Positions 1 through 5,503 of a DNA stretch of 9,545 nucleotides are shown in pieces. Numbering within the stretch: position 1 is the first letter of the stretch; each line of letters opens with the position of its first letter. Made by a program: the position numbers and the translations under genes. The notes beneath the pieces were generated by a model. It was given only the letters and a program-made list of their open reading frames with translations, made no database searches and was not told the DNA's origin. This DNA comes from JAABUE01 sp037440925 (lineage in GTDB: Bacteria; Chloroflexota; Anaerolineae; Anaerolineales; Villigracilaceae): assembly GCA_037440925.1 (NCBI GenBank), contig JBBITF010000088.1, positions 1 to 9,545 on the forward strand. Direction: 5' to 3'.

Positions 1-4
1 GAAG

Positions 5-38
5 CCCTGTGTTTTTTTTCGGCAGGCTGAAGCCTGTG
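5..38. repeat. Short hairpin repeat beside the ArsR gene
   Basis: An eight-T run is followed by GGCAGGC-TGAA-GCCTG, a short stem with a TGAA loop. The core GGCTGAAGCC is a palindrome-like motif often seen in intergenic repeats of environmental bacteria (recalled, not searched). Read along the minus strand, downstream of the ArsR stop at 45, the hairpin is followed by A residues. It is therefore not a convincing intrinsic terminator for that gene. The neighbouring gene to the left is outside the window. Confidence 0.3.
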
Positions 39-44
39 CTACGG

Positions 45-374
45 TTACGCCGCAATGAGACTGGCGTGGTACTGAATGCGATCGCGCATGATGGCGCGCA
101 AAATATCCAGCGCCTGGATGATGCGCTCATCGGTCAAGGAATACTGCACGTTCATCCCCTGCCGGGTCGCCGTCACCAGGCCGCGCTCGCGCAGAATCTT
201 CAAGTGCCGCGAAACGGTCGGCTGCGGCAGCTCGAGTTGCTCCGTCAGTTCCGACACATTGCGCGGCCCATCACCCAGGGCATAGAGCAAAATCAGGCGG
301 GTCGAATCGGCCAGCGCCGAGCAGAAATCGGCGTGGAGTTGGGTAATTTCCTGAATGAGGGTGGGAGAGAGCAT
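45..374 (-). CDS. ArsR-family winged-helix transcriptional regulator
   Basis: A 109-residue DNA-binding protein, the usual length of small ArsR/SmtB repressors. The N-terminal helices carry ADSTRLILLYAL (about residues 22-33), the family's typical entry to the winged helix. The helix-turn-helix runs over residues 39-66, with recognition helix QPTVSRHLKIL (51-61), followed by a basic wing (68-80) and a C-terminal dimer helix. The classical metal-binding CxC motif of arsenic or cadmium sensors is absent; the only cysteine is C18. It may thus respond to a non-metal signal or to one sensed by other residues. The ATG at 372-374 is preceded by a weak AAGG. Inverted repeats lie just upstream and may be its operators. 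Its target gene is not evident: the adjacent gap on the right is noncoding, so a partner could lie left of the window. The family call is firm; the ligand is unknown. Confidence 0.9.
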   Translation of the reverse strand: MLSPTLIQEITQLHADFCSALADSTRLILLYALGDGPRNVSELTEQLELPQPTVSRHLKILRERGLVTATRQGMNVQYSLTDERIIQALDILRAIMRDRIQYHASLIAA

Positions 375-383
375 AGATTACCT

Positions 384-401
384 TATTCGGATAGGCGAAT
401 A
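384..401. promoter_or_regulatory. Inverted repeat upstream of ArsR, candidate operator
   Basis: TATTCG and CGAATA form a perfect 6-bp inverted repeat with a 6-base spacer (GATAGG). It lies 10-27 bases upstream of the ArsR start codon on the minus strand, between any promoter and the gene. ArsR-type dimers bind short AT-rich inverted repeats in such positions and usually autorepress. Function is inferred from placement only. Confidence 0.4.
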
Positions 402-439
402 TATCTCTTTCCACATCTTACCCCCCTTCACTTTGTGAA

Positions 440-474
440 ACATAGTGCATTATGTCACTTTTGTCTGTACAAAA
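440..474. promoter_or_regulatory. Two adjacent palindromes in the ArsR upstream region
   Basis: ACATAGTGCATTATGT (440-455) is a 16-base palindrome with one mismatched pair. It is followed by TTTTGT-CTGT-ACAAAA (459-474), a perfect 6-bp inverted repeat. Both lie 66-100 bases upstream of the ArsR start, in AT-rich DNA unlike the GC-rich genes. They are plausible protein-binding sites or promoter elements. I could not settle on a convincing -35/-10 pair here. Confidence 0.3.
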
Positions 475-532
475 CGTCACATAAAGAGCGACAATAATGC
501 CAAACATCACAATTTTGCAACGTAACTGCCCA

Positions 533-678
533 CCCTCACCCTAACCCTCTCCCATAGGGAGAGGGGACTGCGCCTGGAGACGAATTGCTTTTGCTGAAAT
601 TGGCATTTTTCCTGCTTCACATCTCCCCTCTCCCATAGGGAGCCCCCTTCGGGGATGATAAGGGGGCGGGGGTGAGGG
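533..678. repeat. Head-to-head CCCTCACCC / CTCTCCC repeat pair
   Basis: The left unit begins CCCTCACCC (533-541) and contains the perfect hairpin CCCTCTCCC-ATA-GGGAGAGGG (545-565). The right unit ends with the reverse complement GGGTGAGGG (670-678) and repeats the 16-mer CCTCTCCCATAGGGAG (627-642, also at 546-561). It also carries an extra CCCC-TTC-GGGG hairpin. This matches a dispersed noncoding repeat often mis-annotated as small proteins containing LSLWERVRVRV; the open frame at 507-755 on the minus strand reads exactly that. No gene is supported in this gap. Confidence 0.7.
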
Positions 679-763
679 AGGGTATGCAATCGGTAAAACA
701 CCTCAGCGTTCTCCGCGCACTTTGCGGTGCAAATACCTTTTCGCAGTGGAGTCATTGATTAAC

Positions 764-799
764 AAGGACATCCCCCACCCTAAGGTGAGGGATGTCCTT
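764..799. terminator. Strong hairpin, likely terminator of the oxidoreductase operon
   Basis: The arms AAGGACATCCC (764-774) and GGGATGTCCTT (789-799) pair perfectly. After one C-A mismatch the stem continues CACC/GGTG to a CTAA loop, giving 15 pairs in a 16-step stem. It sits 28 bases beyond the gamma-subunit stop (minus strand). On that strand the tail is TTGTTAAT, a modest U-tract. On the plus strand the stem closes directly into TTTT. It could therefore work in both directions. Confidence 0.65.
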
Positions 800-827
800 T
801 TGTTGGCAGACTGCGGCAGGAGCCGCG

Positions 828-1388
828 CTATGCCGCTACGCCCTCCAACTGAGCCTTTGCATGGGCATAACCTTTCTCCATGGCCTCGAAGTTGTTGGGA
901 ATCAATTTCTGGTGTTTAACCGGCAAATGCGCTTTGAGAGCCGCTTTGACATCTTCCATCTTGAGTTCGTGAAAACAAGCCAGCAGAGCGCCCACCATCA
1001 CCATATTGAGCAAGCGCCGGTCGCCGCTGGCTTCGGCCATTTCGTTGCCAGGCACGTAAAGCACGGTAATATCATCGCGCCTGGCTTTGCGGTCCACCAT
1101 CGACTCGTTCACCACCAGTACTCCGCCGGGCTGCACCAACGATTCGTACTTGTCAAATGAAGGCAGGTTGAGGGCAATCACAGCCGGGGGATGTTTGACC
1201 AGTGGCGAACCGATTTCTTCATCTGCGATGACGACGGTGCAATTTGCCGTTCCGCCGCGCATTTCGGGGCCATAAGAAGGAATCCACGTCACTTCATAGC
1301 CAACGTCCATGGCGGCATAAGCCAGCACCTGGCCGGCAAACAACACGCCCTGCCCGCCAAAACCAGCAATCAGAATTTCTTTTTGCAT
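828..1388 (-). CDS. 2-oxoacid:ferredoxin oxidoreductase, gamma subunit
   Basis: A 186-residue cytoplasmic subunit of a coenzyme-A-acylating 2-oxoacid oxidoreductase (POR catalytic domain, gamma type). The N-terminus has the nucleotide-fold signature GFGGQGV (residues 9-15). It is followed by SYGPEMRGGTANCTVVI (about 38-54), the block most conserved in gamma subunits of pyruvate-, 2-oxoglutarate- and 2-oxoisovalerate-type enzymes. Length is normal for the family. The ATG at 1386-1388 has an AGGAG 6 bases upstream, so the start is well supported. It is the last gene of a delta-alpha-beta-gamma operon, but unlike the other junctions it is separated from beta by an 85-base spacer containing repeats. 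A terminator-like hairpin follows its stop. The substrate of the complex cannot be read from this subunit. Confidence 0.92.
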   Translation of the reverse strand: MQKEILIAGFGGQGVLFAGQVLAYAAMDVGYEVTWIPSYGPEMRGGTANCTVVIADEEIGSPLVKHPPAVIALNLPSFDKYESLVQPGGVLVVNESMVDRKARRDDITVLYVPGNEMAEASGDRRLLNMVMVGALLACFHELKMEDVKAALKAHLPVKHQKLIPNNFEAMEKGYAHAKAQLEGVAA

Positions 1389-1424
1389 AATGCTCCTTCG
1401 GAGAAGAGAATAGAGATTAGATGT

Positions 1425-1478
1425 TAGAGAGTAGTTGACTACTCTCTACTCCCTACTCCCTGCTCTCTACTCTCTACT
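1425..1478. repeat. Tandem heptamer array plus hairpin between beta and gamma genes
   Basis: Five head-to-tail heptamers fill 1444-1478: CTCTACT, CCCTACT, CCCTGCT, CTCTACT, CTCTACT. An inverted copy precedes them, forming the perfect 10-bp hairpin TAGAGAGTAG-TTGA-CTACTCTCTA (1425-1448). On the transcribed minus strand the array is purine-rich (AGTAGAG units). The array begins in the beta gene's own stop codon (TAG, complement of 1474-1476). It lies within the operon, between the beta stop and the gamma ribosome-binding site. Confidence 0.75.
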
Positions 1479-2250
1479 TAATCTCCGCCACCTGGGGGGC
1501 AACCTTATAATCGCCCAATGGATAAGCCGGCACCATATGCTCTTCCACCCATTTGAGCGCTTCGATAGGAGAAATGCCCCAATTGGTCGGGCAAGTGGAC
1601 AGGAGTTCGACCATCGAGAAGCCCAATCCGCGCACTTGAGTCTCGAAAGCGGTGCGGATGGCTTTTTTGGCTTTGCGGATGTTGCCGGGGTCATGCAGGG
1701 AGCGGCGAGCAATGTAACCGGCGCCATCCATGTTGGCCAAGATTTCGGACATACGGATAGGGAAGCCCTGCGTTTCTACATCGCGGCCCAGTGGAGAAGA
1801 GGTGGTCTTCATGCCAGGCAAGGAGGTCGGCGCCATTTGACCGCCTGTCATGCCATAAATAGCATTGTTGATGAAGATGACAGTGATGTTTTCCCCGCGC
1901 GCGGCGGCGTGCATGATTTCAGCCATACCAATCGAAGCCAAATCGCCATCGCCTTGATAGGTGAACACGATTCGGTCCGGCAAGACGCGCTTCATGCCGG
2001 TTGCCATCGCCGGCGCGCGTCCATGGGCTGCTTCTACGAAGTCGCAGTCAAAGTAGTTGTAAGCAAAAACCGAACACCCAACCGGCGCAACGCCGATGGT
2101 ACGCTCAGTCAGGTTCATTTCGTCCAGCACTTCAGCAATCAAACGATGCGCCACGCCATGCGTGCAGCCAGGGCAATAATGCGTTGGGAACTCAGTGAAA
2201 GCCTGAGGACGAACATAAACAAGATTTTCTGGTTTGACCAACGTATCCAT
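1474..2250 (-). CDS. 2-oxoacid:ferredoxin oxidoreductase, beta subunit (TPP-binding)
   Basis: A 258-residue thiamine-diphosphate-binding catalytic subunit. CPGC (C26, C29), VGC (C59) and STCPTN (C220) give the four cysteines that in this family hold the proximal [4Fe-4S] cluster. QGDGD (99-103) followed by INNAIYGMTGGQ (127-138) is the TPP/magnesium-binding signature. HGRAPAMATGMKR (76-88) is also typical. It works with alpha at the active site to decarboxylate a 2-oxoacid and pass electrons to the delta ferredoxin subunit. The start is supported by GAGGT 8 bases upstream of the ATG; it lies only 10 bases after the alpha stop, so the two are probably translationally coupled. Overall layout resembles the VorA/KorB group rather than pyruvate oxidoreductase. 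Substrate is inferred and not proven. Confidence 0.93.
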   Translation of the reverse strand: MDTLVKPENLVYVRPQAFTEFPTHYCPGCTHGVAHRLIAEVLDEMNLTERTIGVAPVGCSVFAYNYFDCDFVEAAHGRAPAMATGMKRVLPDRIVFTYQGDGDLASIGMAEIMHAAARGENITVIFINNAIYGMTGGQMAPTSLPGMKTTSSPLGRDVETQGFPIRMSEILANMDGAGYIARRSLHDPGNIRKAKKAIRTAFETQVRGLGFSMVELLSTCPTNWGISPIEALKWVEEHMVPAYPLGDYKVAPQVAEIK

Positions 2251-2260
2251 CTTTGCACCT

Positions 2261-3376
2261 CTATTTTACTCTCGTAATCATGCGCTGATACCAGGCATGA
2301 CGCGGGTCCGCTTCAATCTGGAGTGCGGTGGTTGCCATCCGTTTGATTTCATCGTAAATTTCATCTGGGAATGGAACCACCCCGCCCGGCCGGCCGTAGA
2401 ACTCCACCGGAACACGTCCTTTGGTCGCCAGTTGCACGTCGTTCAGCATTTGCCCCATGTTCATCTCGACCACCAGGAAGGCTTGCACACGCTTCGAAAG
2501 CTCATCCAGAGCCGCATAGGGGAAGGGGCTGACGGTCACTGGGCGCAGCAGGCCGACTTTAATGCCGTCCTGCCGGGCAGCGCGGACTGCTGAGAGCGCC
2601 ACACGCCCGGCGGTGCCAAAGCCAACAACGACATAATCTGCATCATCCAAATAATATTCTTTGTAACGGACTTCGTTGGCTTGTACTTCCATCCAGCGCT
2701 TGAAGATGCGCAAGTTGGTCACTTCCTCATCGGGCGGGTCAATGTAAATCGAGGTCAGGATGCGGCGTTTTCGTCCAATGGCGCCGTTGGTAGCCCATTC
2801 CCAGTCCTTGCGTTGCACAGGCCGCATTTCGGGCAATTCGGCCGGTTCCATCATCTGACCAATGGAGCCGTCGGCGATGAGCATACACAAGGTGCGGTAA
2901 CGTTCTGCCAGGTCGAACGAAAGAACCATCATATCAATGGCCTCTTGCACTGTGGAGGGGGCCAGCACAATAGGACTATAATCGCCATGGCCGCCGCCAT
3001 GCACAGCCTGGTTGTAATCGCTCTGCGAGGGGGCAATATTGCCGAGACCTGGGCCGCCGCGCATCACGTTGACCAGCACAACCGGAATCTCCGTTCCTAT
3101 AATGTAAGAAATGCCTTCCATCATCAAAGATACACCGGGGCTGGATGAGGTACTCATCACCCGCGCCCCGGTGCAGGCTGCGCCGTAGACCATGTTAATT
3201 GCCGCTAACTCGCTTTCAGCCTGGACAAATGCGCGGCCTAGTTCAGGTAAGCGGCGGGAGAGATGTTCGAGTATCTCCGTCTGCGGGGTAATAGGATACC
3301 CAAAGTATCCCTCCAGCCCCACACGAACGGCCGCTTCGGCTATCGCCTCATTGCCTTTGAGAAGTTCACGCGCCAT
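2261..3376 (-). CDS. vorB: 2-oxoacid:ferredoxin oxidoreductase, alpha subunit (VorB-type)
   Basis: A 371-residue alpha subunit. The N-terminal POR domain (about 15-190) contains GYPITPQTEI (26-35), whose threonine is the conserved TPP/substrate-side residue. It also contains ESELAAINMVYGAACTGAR (54-72) and the long signature from STSSSPGVSLMMEG (75-88) to GGGHGDY (127-133). The second domain (about 245-350) begins YVVVGFGTAGR, and its FLVVEMNMGQM fits the core of this domain. The HGGGHGDY block and total length match proteins annotated as 3-methyl-2-oxobutanoate dehydrogenase subunit VorB. That suggests branched-chain 2-oxoacids from valine, leucine or isoleucine, giving acyl-CoA, CO2 and reduced ferredoxin; 2-oxoglutarate remains possible. 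The ribosome-binding site AGGAGG overlaps the delta stop codon (TAGGAGG), indicating coupled translation. Confidence 0.92.
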   Translation of the reverse strand: MARELLKGNEAIAEAAVRVGLEGYFGYPITPQTEILEHLSRRLPELGRAFVQAESELAAINMVYGAACTGARVMSTSSSPGVSLMMEGISYIIGTEIPVVLVNVMRGGPGLGNIAPSQSDYNQAVHGGGHGDYSPIVLAPSTVQEAIDMMVLSFDLAERYRTLCMLIADGSIGQMMEPAELPEMRPVQRKDWEWATNGAIGRKRRILTSIYIDPPDEEVTNLRIFKRWMEVQANEVRYKEYYLDDADYVVVGFGTAGRVALSAVRAARQDGIKVGLLRPVTVSPFPYAALDELSKRVQAFLVVEMNMGQMLNDVQLATKGRVPVEFYGRPGGVVPFPDEIYDEIKRMATTALQIEADPRHAWYQRMITRVK

Positions 3377-3385
3377 GCCTGCCTC

Positions 3386-3628
3386 CTATGCCGCCGCAGG
3401 AACGGCTTTGGTCACTTCGCGGTAGACCGTGATAGCCGCATCTGGACAGACCAGCGCGCAAATAGCGCATCCTGTACAGCCGTCTTTGTAAATGTGAGCC
3501 GGGTGGTAGCCTCGGGGTGTCAACCTTTCCATGTTTAACGACAATACTTTTTGTGGACAAGCATTGACACACAATTCACACCCTTTGCAGTAGGTATCAG
3601 ATACTTCAATCCAACCTTTTGCGGGCAT
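3386..3628 (-). CDS. 2-oxoacid:ferredoxin oxidoreductase, delta subunit (2x[4Fe-4S] ferredoxin)
   Basis: An 80-residue ferredoxin-type protein with two complete cluster motifs: CKGCELCVNACP (C14, C17, C20, C24) and CTGCAICALVCP (C51, C54, C57, C61). Between them lies the longer linker typical of delta subunits (LNMERLTPRGYHPA). It relays electrons from the beta-subunit cluster to external ferredoxin. It is the first gene of the operon: the ATG at 3626-3628 has AGGAG 8 bases upstream, and the alpha gene follows after 9 bases. No alternative function is likely in this context. A hairpin-forming palindrome sits in its upstream leader. It is shorter than delta subunits that carry an N-terminal extension, but of normal minimal length. 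Confidence 0.93.
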   Translation of the reverse strand: MPAKGWIEVSDTYCKGCELCVNACPQKVLSLNMERLTPRGYHPAHIYKDGCTGCAICALVCPDAAITVYREVTKAVPAAA

Positions 3629-3653
3629 TCAATTCTCCTGTTCCAAGAAGATA

Positions 3654-3673
3654 AATTGGCTTATCAGCCAATT
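3654..3673. promoter_or_regulatory. Perfect palindrome in the leader of the oxidoreductase operon
   Basis: AATTGGCT-TATC-AGCCAATT is a perfect 8-bp inverted repeat with a 4-base loop. It lies 26-45 bases upstream of the delta start codon on the minus strand and outside the ribosome-binding site. It could be a repressor site or an RNA stem in the leader. A TATACT -10-like hexamer (complement of 3731-3736) lies further upstream, but I see no good -35 partner. Confidence 0.4.
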
Positions 3674-3803
3674 CTTACCTATTATCACTCTTTTTGCTTC
3701 GATAAGGTAGTGCCATGCGTCATCACTTAAAGTATACATCTTTCCCAACACATTGGGGGGCAAGTTGAGATTCTCATTGTTCATCCGCCGATTTCTTCTC
3801 TCA

Positions 3804-3827
3804 TCTGCGTTCTCTGCGACATCTGCG
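3804..3827. repeat. Three-copy 9-base TCTGCG repeat
   Basis: TCTGCG occurs at 3804, 3813 and 3822 with an exact 9-base period. This is a recognisable type of intergenic repeat in environmental bacterial genomes. The gap 3629-3926 otherwise holds the operon leader palindrome and the upstream region of the lipoprotein gene. Confidence 0.5.
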
Positions 3828-3926
3828 GGTGATTTCCGAAAGCGGGTAGGCAAGCGCCTCCTGGAACAAAAACAGTCAACATAGCGTCTTGCCTGTGACG
3901 CCTAAATCCAATTTCCTGGAGGAGAA

Positions 3927-4913
3927 ATGAAAATCAAACTGTTCACCCTTGTATCGGCGCTTGTAGTGGCGCTGACCTTGCTGACCGCCTGTGGAAGCGC
4001 TGCACCCAAAGCCCTTGTAGCAACCGAAGCGCCCGCAACGGCCGAAGCGCCCCTATTGCCCGGCTACGATATGGGCTTGGCTGCCGAAGAGCCGGCCATG
4101 CCCGAAGCAGAAGCCCAACGAGCCGCCCTGCCTACCGCCGGCGTGGTCTATCAAACCGTTCCAGATGTGAACAATGCTCCCGGTCAAGCAGCCAGCATTG
4201 ACCGCAAGATTGTCAAAAACGCTGAAGTCAGCGTGCTGGTAGAAGACAGCGATGTCGCCATAGACCGCCTGACACAGGTTGTTAGCGACGCGGGCGGCTA
4301 CATCGTCAGTTCGCGCATCTGGTTCCAGGAATACTACGGGGAAAACTACAAATACGCCTCCATTACCCTGAGCGTACCGGTTGATCAATTCGAGGTCAGC
4401 CTGCGCCGCATCCGCGATCTGGCCATCCGCGTGCTGAACGAAACCGCCTCCGGCGAGGATGTTACCGACCAGTTCGTAGACCTGGAGTCCCGCCTGCGCA
4501 ACCTGGAAGCCACTCAAGCGCGTATTCAATCCTTCCTCGAAGACGCCAAAACAGTGGACGAGGCTCTGCGCATCAACCAGGAACTGGCCTCCATCGAAGC
4601 CCAAATCGAGGAAGTTAAAGGCCGCATGAACTATCTCAGCGACCGCTCGGCCTTCTCGACCATCACCGTCACTCTCTCGCCTCAATTACCAGACATTGAA
4701 CCTGCTACGCCAACCCCCACGCCCACACCTGCACCCTGGACACCCGCCGACACGCTGGAAGACGCCACACATACGCTGGTGAGCGCCTATCAAGGCATCG
4801 TTGAATTTGCCATCTGGCTCTTTGTAGCCATCCTGCCGGTCGTAGCCCCGCCCGCCCTGATCGTCTGGCTGATTGTCAAAGGAGTGCGCCGTAAATCCAA
4901 CAAAGCCCCATAA
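3927..4913 (+). CDS. DUF4349-domain lipoprotein with C-terminal membrane anchor
   Basis: A 328-residue secreted, membrane-attached protein of unknown function. Residues 1-21 form a lipoprotein signal peptide (KIK, then a hydrophobic stretch) with lipobox LTAC, so C22 should be lipidated. A low-complexity Ala/Glu/Pro segment (24-90) leads into the DUF4349 domain (about 91-252). That domain starts RKIVKNAEVSVLVED and includes AGGYIVSSR and VTDQFVDLESRLRNLEA. A likely coiled coil spans 180-235. A Pro-Thr linker (259-272) precedes one transmembrane helix (about 290-318), ended by the basic tail KGVRRKSNK. Both ends would thus be tethered to the membrane with the domain outside. The start is firm: GGAGGAG lies just upstream of the ATG. 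It stands alone, divergent from the oxidoreductase operon. The family assignment is confident, but the biochemical role is not known to me. Confidence 0.88.
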   Translation: MKIKLFTLVSALVVALTLLTACGSAAPKALVATEAPATAEAPLLPGYDMGLAAEEPAMPEAEAQRAALPTAGVVYQTVPDVNNAPGQAASIDRKIVKNAEVSVLVEDSDVAIDRLTQVVSDAGGYIVSSRIWFQEYYGENYKYASITLSVPVDQFEVSLRRIRDLAIRVLNETASGEDVTDQFVDLESRLRNLEATQARIQSFLEDAKTVDEALRINQELASIEAQIEEVKGRMNYLSDRSAFSTITVTLSPQLPDIEPATPTPTPTPAPWTPADTLEDATHTLVSAYQGIVEFAIWLFVAILPVVAPPALIVWLIVKGVRRKSNKAP

Positions 4914-4944
4914 CTTAACCTGCGTTAGGTATAGACCGTTGAAA

Positions 4945-5001
4945 CGTCCCGAAGGTTTTACAAGGCGCAATTTTTTGCGGCAAAACCAAGCCTTCGGGAC
5001 G
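4945..5001. repeat. Long stem-loop after the lipoprotein gene
   Basis: CGTCCCGAAGG (4945-4955) pairs perfectly with CCTTCGGGACG (4991-5001). Inside, TTTT can pair with AAAA and CGCAA (4966-4970) with TTGCG (4975-4979) around a four-T loop. It begins 31 bases after the lipoprotein stop. It could serve as a terminator, but no U-tract follows. The AAGGTTTT/AAAACC style resembles the arms at 5114-5126, suggesting one repeat family. Confidence 0.6.
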
Positions 5002-5037
5002 ATGCTTATATGATCTCTGCAAAAAGGGTGTTTCTAA

Positions 5038-5061
5038 CGCAAAGGCGCAAAGTCGCCAAGA
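5038..5061. repeat. Three 8-base CGCAAAG units
   Basis: CGCAAAGG, CGCAAAGT and CGCCAAGA stand head to tail with an 8-base period. The same register (CGCAAAGA, CGCTACGG, CTCAAAGA) recurs at 9458-9481. This is a dispersed noncoding repeat; no coding potential is supported. Confidence 0.55.
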
Positions 5062-5087
5062 ATTTTTAAGGTCTATTTTCTTTTTTC

Positions 5088-5240
5088 GTAACTGCCTACC
5101 TTTTATAACAACAAGACCCTAAAGGTGTGCGCTGCTATCGAAACCTTTTGGAGACAGGAGACCTTTTCCGTAGAATTGGTGTCTTGTTTGCAAAAGAAAC
5201 CTTTAGGGTCTGCCGCAGGACCTAGTGGGTAGGTAGTTAC
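5088..5240. repeat. Nested inverted-repeat element, about 150 bp
   Basis: Outer arms GTAACTGCCTACC (5088-5100) and GGTAGGTAGTTAC (5228-5240) match at 12 of 13 positions. Inside them AGACCCTAAAGGT (5114-5126) and ACCTTTAGGGTCT (5199-5211) are perfect 13-bp inverted repeats. Further in, CTTTTG (5145-5150) can pair with CAAAAG (5191-5196). There is no open reading frame inside. It could be a miniature transposon-like element or a structured RNA; the sequence alone does not decide. Confidence 0.65.
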
Positions 5241-5275
5241 CTTTTTTCTGCATGATTCAAAACAAAAAACGAAGA

Positions 5276-5322
5276 TTTTGCAGTGGAAATTTCATTTTTC
5301 TTTGAGCCCTGGCATCTTTGCG
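5276..5322 (+). repeat. Dispersed repeat, copy A
   Basis: TTTTGCAGTGGA, AATTTCATTTT, CTTTGAGCC and TCTTTGCG occur in this order here. They occur in the same order on the opposite strand at 9458-9508, with only small indels and substitutions. The two copies are inverted relative to each other and bracket the Lrp-carbamoyltransferase-deiminase-DegV block. Confidence 0.6.
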
Positions 5323-5375
5323 GAGTCCGAAATCTCCAGACTTCGGCATACCAACAACTGGAGTTGTCGGACTCC
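5322..5375. repeat. Possible three-way-junction palindrome
   Basis: The outer stem GGAGT/ACTCC (5322-5326 with 5371-5375) encloses two adjacent 20-base near-palindromes. These are CCGAAATCTCCAGACTTCGG (5327-5346) and CCAACAACTGGAGTTGTCGG (5351-5370), each with one mismatch and separated by CATA. An alternative longer fold pairs GGAGTCCGA with TCGGACTCC. The stretch 5376-5503 shows nothing further that I can support. Confidence 0.55.
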
Positions 5376-5503
5376 AAAATTGGTTGCGGCACAGTCGCGC
5401 TATGGTATTTCCATGAGGCTATTACAACGCAAGGTTAAATTCCATCGTCTGCCAGGGCTAGCGGTTCATCGGGGAGAAGAAAAAATGACTGCATTGCTGC
5501 CCT

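Noticed and set aside
434..458. CRP/FNR-like site (TGTGA...TCAC) before ArsR
   Set aside because: The half-sites are separated by far more than the 6 bases expected, so the likeness is superficial.
507..755. 82-codon frame on the minus strand
   Set aside because: Its sequence (LSLWERVRVRV type) is the translation of the CCCTCACCC repeat, a known source of false genes.
1444..1478. Possible CRISPR-like array
   Set aside because: The 7-base units are contiguous, without spacers, and no cas genes are present; it is a simple tandem repeat.
1435..2277. 280-codon open frame on the plus strand
   Set aside because: Antisense to the oxidoreductase beta gene, which has intact TPP and cysteine motifs; no family features and it runs through the heptamer repeat.
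3629..3853. 74-codon frame on the minus strand ending directly before the ferredoxin subunit
   Set aside because: The N-terminal half is translated TCTGCG repeat and the rest covers the operon leader and its palindrome. I find no convincing ribosome-binding site or family similarity. A small leader gene cannot be fully excluded.
4053..4685. 210-codon frame on the minus strand
   Set aside because: Antisense to the lipoprotein gene, which has a strong ribosome-binding site and signal peptide.
4945..5001. Intrinsic terminator of the lipoprotein gene
   Set aside because: The stem is strong but the U-tract needed after it is missing; it is recorded as a repeat instead.
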